This document shows positions 5,633 to 7,422 of a stretch of DNA of 7,422 nucleotides, piece after piece (within the stretch, counting starts at the first letter, position 1; every line of letters starts with the position of its first letter). A program made the translations under genes and the position numbers. The notes below the pieces were generated by a model, which saw only the letters and a list, made by a program, of their open reading frames with translations, had not been told where the DNA came from and did no database searches. The DNA is from Thermotogae bacterium (GTDB lineage: Bacteria > Thermotogota > Thermotogae > B3-G13), in NCBI GenBank assembly GCA_015486095.1, contig WFSK01000187.1, forward strand, positions 1-7,422, given 5' to 3'.

Positions 5633-5974
5633 TTAACAGAGATCTCTGCTGGTAGCCCTTGCTCCAAATTCTTCCAAATCTTGGATCCTGATCCGTTTCC
5701 CTTTATAAGCGGTCTTGATCTTCTTTATCTCCTTTCGAAAACTTCCTGTTAAAATGAATTCTACCGATTGCCTCGGCTTTATCCTTTTCTCGAGATAATC
5801 TCTAACCCTTTCGTTTAAATCATTGTATGCGAGAAGGAATATCTTTTCTACTCTTCTCCGAGAGATATACTCCTCTATTCCTTGTAAGTCCATTATCCCG
5901 ATCTCCGATCTAAACCCGATGAATATCTCTTCTTTAGAATTGGTACTTCTTGGAAGAATATTCAAGAAATTCAT
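5633..5974 (-). CDS. Small basic protein of unknown function, first gene of the kinase operon
   Basis: A 113-residue protein I do not recognise. It is soluble, with no signal peptide or membrane helix, and very basic in the second half (RKEIKKIKTAYKGKRIRI). The predicted pattern is alternating beta and alpha: EIFIGF, then DLQGIEEYISRRR, VEKIFLLAY, NDLNERVRDYLEKRI, VEFILTG, FRKEIKKIK and RIRIQDLEEFG. This resembles a small Rossmann-like or nuclease-like alpha/beta fold without visible catalytic residues. ATG 5974 is preferred over GTG 5983 because GAGGTGA lies 5 nt before it. The stop is 19 nt before the chosen kinase start, or 35 nt inside the alternative one. The tight packing and the promoter upstream put it in one operon with the kinase and regulator. 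It could be an accessory protein or an unrelated passenger. Confidence 0.8.
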   Translation of the reverse strand: MNFLNILPRSTNSKEEIFIGFRSEIGIMDLQGIEEYISRRRVEKIFLLAYNDLNERVRDYLEKRIKPRQSVEFILTGSFRKEIKKIKTAYKGKRIRIQDLEEFGARATSRDLC

Positions 5975-5999
5975 TTTTCTCACCTCACCTTTTACATTT

Positions 6000-6028
6000 A
6001 TTTTACATCATGAAACTATTTATTGCAA
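6000..6028 (-). promoter_or_regulatory. Promoter of the unknown gene-kinase-regulator operon
   Basis: On the minus strand TTGCAA (6028-6023), 17 bp, TAAAAT (6005-6000). The start should fall near 5993, leaving a leader of about 20 nt that contains the AAAGGTGAGGTGA ribosome site for ATG 5974. The -35 lies only 4 bp from the extended -10 of the divergent chemoreceptor promoter, so the two promoters overlap physically. Confidence 0.65.
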
Positions 6029-6032
6029 AATT

Positions 6033-6041
6033 TGATATAAT
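6033..6041 (+). promoter_or_regulatory. Extended -10 promoter of the chemoreceptor gene
   Basis: TG-A-TATAAT: a perfect TATAAT (6036-6041) with the TG of an extended -10 at 6033-6034. The sequence 17 bp upstream (AAACTA) is a poor -35, as is usual for extended -10 promoters. Transcription should start near 6048, about 40 nt before the ATG. Confidence 0.65.
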
Positions 6042-6075
6042 GAATTGTATTTACGTTTTCATTTGTGTAACCTTC

Positions 6076-6084
6076 GGGAGGTGA
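6076..6084 (+). promoter_or_regulatory. Strong ribosome binding site of the chemoreceptor gene
   Basis: GGGAGGTGA lies 4 nt before ATG 6089 and is almost fully complementary to the 3' end of 16S rRNA. It fixes the start codon. Confidence 0.85.
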
Positions 6085-6088
6085 GAAC

Positions 6089-7422
6089 ATGGAAAAAGAA
6101 AAAGGAGTCAAGATCAGGATGAGTACGAAGATCGTCATCCCATTCATCCTTATCTTTCTGGGCACGATCGGGGTCGTTTTTTACTTCTCCACCACTTTGA
6201 TTCGGATTCATTTAGAAAAGGCTCTCAATGAAAAGATGGTTTTGTTGACCAAGAGCCTTTCCAGTGGACTGGAGAACCCATTCTTATATCAGATGTACGA
6301 TCAGGTTCAAAGCGTTGTTGCCAGCTCCACTAAGATGAGCAAAGATGTAGTTTATGCTTATGCATTGAACCCAGATGGAAAATGTTATGGCTCGACGGAT
6401 CCCTCGCTGATCGGTAAGGTCATTCTAAGAAACGATTTTGAAAGAGATGTTTTGAAGATCGATAAACTTACCAAGAGGAGAGTCCCAAAGAATAAAGGGA
6501 TATTCGAGTATGTAAATCCCATCCTAAGTCAAGGAATAAAGGTAGGGATCCTGAGAGTTGGATTCTCAACACAATCCACCGAAGATGTTATCAACGGTGT
6601 AATGTTTATACTCTTCCTTTCCGGAGGGATAGGTATAGCGATCGGTTTAATCATATTCCTTTTGATCGTTCGCACTCAGATAGTTAAACCTGTGAGAAAA
6701 GTAGTAGAAGGTTTAAAGAAATTATCTTCCGGCTATCTGGATACCAAGATCGAGATCGAGTCTCACGATGAAATGAGAGAATTGGCATCTTACTTCGATA
6801 AAACGACGGCTGAACTGTCGAGGTTAATGAAAGGGATAATGTCTGCGGCAAAAGAGGTTGGAGAAGCAAAAGAAAGCATAGTTTCTTCCACAAAAGAAGC
6901 AGATGAAGCTTTACAAAAGGCAAACGATGCGGTAGAAGTTGCGAAAGGTTCTGTCGAGGCCGTTGTATCTGCAATAGAGCAAACAAATGTCGGGATAGAG
7001 GGAATAGCAAACGCGTCTCAGGAGACTGCGAAAAATGCCCAACAGGCGGATGAGCAGATGTCGAAAATGAACGAGTTGCAACAGGAAGGGAAAGAGAGTG
7101 TTCAAGAGGCGGTGGAGAGGATAAAGAACATAAAGGATATGACGGATAAGACAGTCGAAGCGGTGAACAAACTTCAGTCATCTTCACAGGAAATAGGAGC
7201 GATAGTAGACATGATAAACTCCATAGCGGAGCAAACGAACTTACTCGCATTGAATGCAGCGATAGAGGCGGCGAGGGCAGGAGAAGCGGGTAAAGGATTT
7301 GCAGTGGTGGCAGAAGAGATAAGGAATCTTGCGGAGGAGACGAAGAAAGCGACGATGAACATTGGAGAATTGATAGAAGGGATACAGGAGAATACCGAGA
7401 ACACGATAAAGGTAGTGAAAGA
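6089..7422 (+). CDS. Methyl-accepting chemotaxis protein (partial, runs off right edge)
   Basis: A transmembrane chemoreceptor, 444 residues visible with no stop before the window ends. Order: short basic N-terminus, TM1 about 14-37, periplasmic sensor about 38-169, TM2 about 170-194 (MFILFLSGGIGIAIGLIIFLLIV), HAMP about 195-247 (QIVKPVRKVVEGLKKLSSGYL, then HDEMRELASYF), then the long signalling coiled coil. The highly conserved hairpin tip is present: IAEQTNLLALNAAIEAARAGEAGKGFAVVAEEIRNLAEET (about 379-418), the site that contacts CheA and CheW. The descending methylation helix is mostly missing. The sensor segment VVYAYALNPDGKCYGSTDPSLIGK resembles a single Cache (PAS-like) domain, but the ligand is unknown. 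It diverges from the kinase operon through a shared control region. Confidence 0.95.
   Translation, partial: MEKEKGVKIRMSTKIVIPFILIFLGTIGVVFYFSTTLIRIHLEKALNEKMVLLTKSLSSGLENPFLYQMYDQVQSVVASSTKMSKDVVYAYALNPDGKCYGSTDPSLIGKVILRNDFERDVLKIDKLTKRRVPKNKGIFEYVNPILSQGIKVGILRVGFSTQSTEDVINGVMFILFLSGGIGIAIGLIIFLLIVRTQIVKPVRKVVEGLKKLSSGYLDTKIEIESHDEMRELASYFDKTTAELSRLMKGIMSAAKEVGEAKESIVSSTKEADEALQKANDAVEVAKGSVEAVVSAIEQTNVGIEGIANASQETAKNAQQADEQMSKMNELQQEGKESVQEAVERIKNIKDMTDKTVEAVNKLQSSSQEIGAIVDMINSIAEQTNLLALNAAIEAARAGEAGKGFAVVAEEIRNLAEETKKATMNIGELIEGIQENTENTIKVVK

Noticed and set aside
6684..7250. 188-residue minus-strand open frame
   Set aside because: It is antisense to the chemoreceptor coding sequence; its leucine/serine-rich composition is a shadow of the helical coding strand.
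6684..7422. Possible repeat structure in the 3' part of the chemoreceptor gene
   Set aside because: The apparent periodicity is the heptad coding of the signalling coiled coil, not DNA repeats.

Overview
The window reads as a bacterial chromosome segment, probably from an anaerobic, possibly thermophilic lineage. The clues are strong GGAGGTGA-type ribosome binding sites, frequent AGA/AGG/ATA codons, a likely TTG start, compact overlapping genes, AT-rich intergenic DNA and a radical SAM gene. Thermotogota or a similar lineage would fit, but no rRNA or other marker is present, so this is a guess.

Layout, left to right. (1) The 5' part of a radical SAM gene on the minus strand runs off the left edge. 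It has a near-perfect sigma-A promoter (TTGACA, 17 bp, TATAAT) and a large palindrome at the predicted transcription start. (2) A gene-free stretch at about 540-877 is dense in short hairpins and ends in a 14-bp stem just after cstA. (3) cstA (minus) encodes a CstA/BtsT-type membrane transporter, a family whose studied members take up pyruvate or peptides. (4) The 585-bp gap between cstA and the response regulator gene holds three ACTTTTA direct repeats spaced 20-21 bp in front of a weak cstA promoter. It also holds an unusual nested inverted-repeat element at 2777-3011. (5) A LytTR-family response regulator and a LytS/BtsS-type sensor kinase (both minus) follow a small unknown gene, in the order unknown gene, kinase, regulator. 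(6) A compact divergent promoter region separates that operon from a plus-strand methyl-accepting chemotaxis protein gene that runs off the right edge.

How the parts fit. The kinase keeps three of the four positions I recall as pyruvate-binding in E. coli BtsS (two Arg and one Cys at identical spacing), and a CstA-family gene lies directly downstream of the regulator. The simplest reading is a pyruvate-type (or related small carboxylate) sensing system: the 5-TM kinase senses ligand, the LytTR regulator binds the direct repeats, and cstA is induced. The chemoreceptor diverging from the same region may add a behavioural response, but nothing in the sequence identifies its ligand.

The most unusual feature is at 2777-3011. 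It has a perfect 24-bp inverted repeat, further stems nested concentrically inside it, an apparent three-way junction, and an 18-bp direct repeat whose two copies could compete for the same complementary strand. I do not recognise it as a known RNA or mobile element family.
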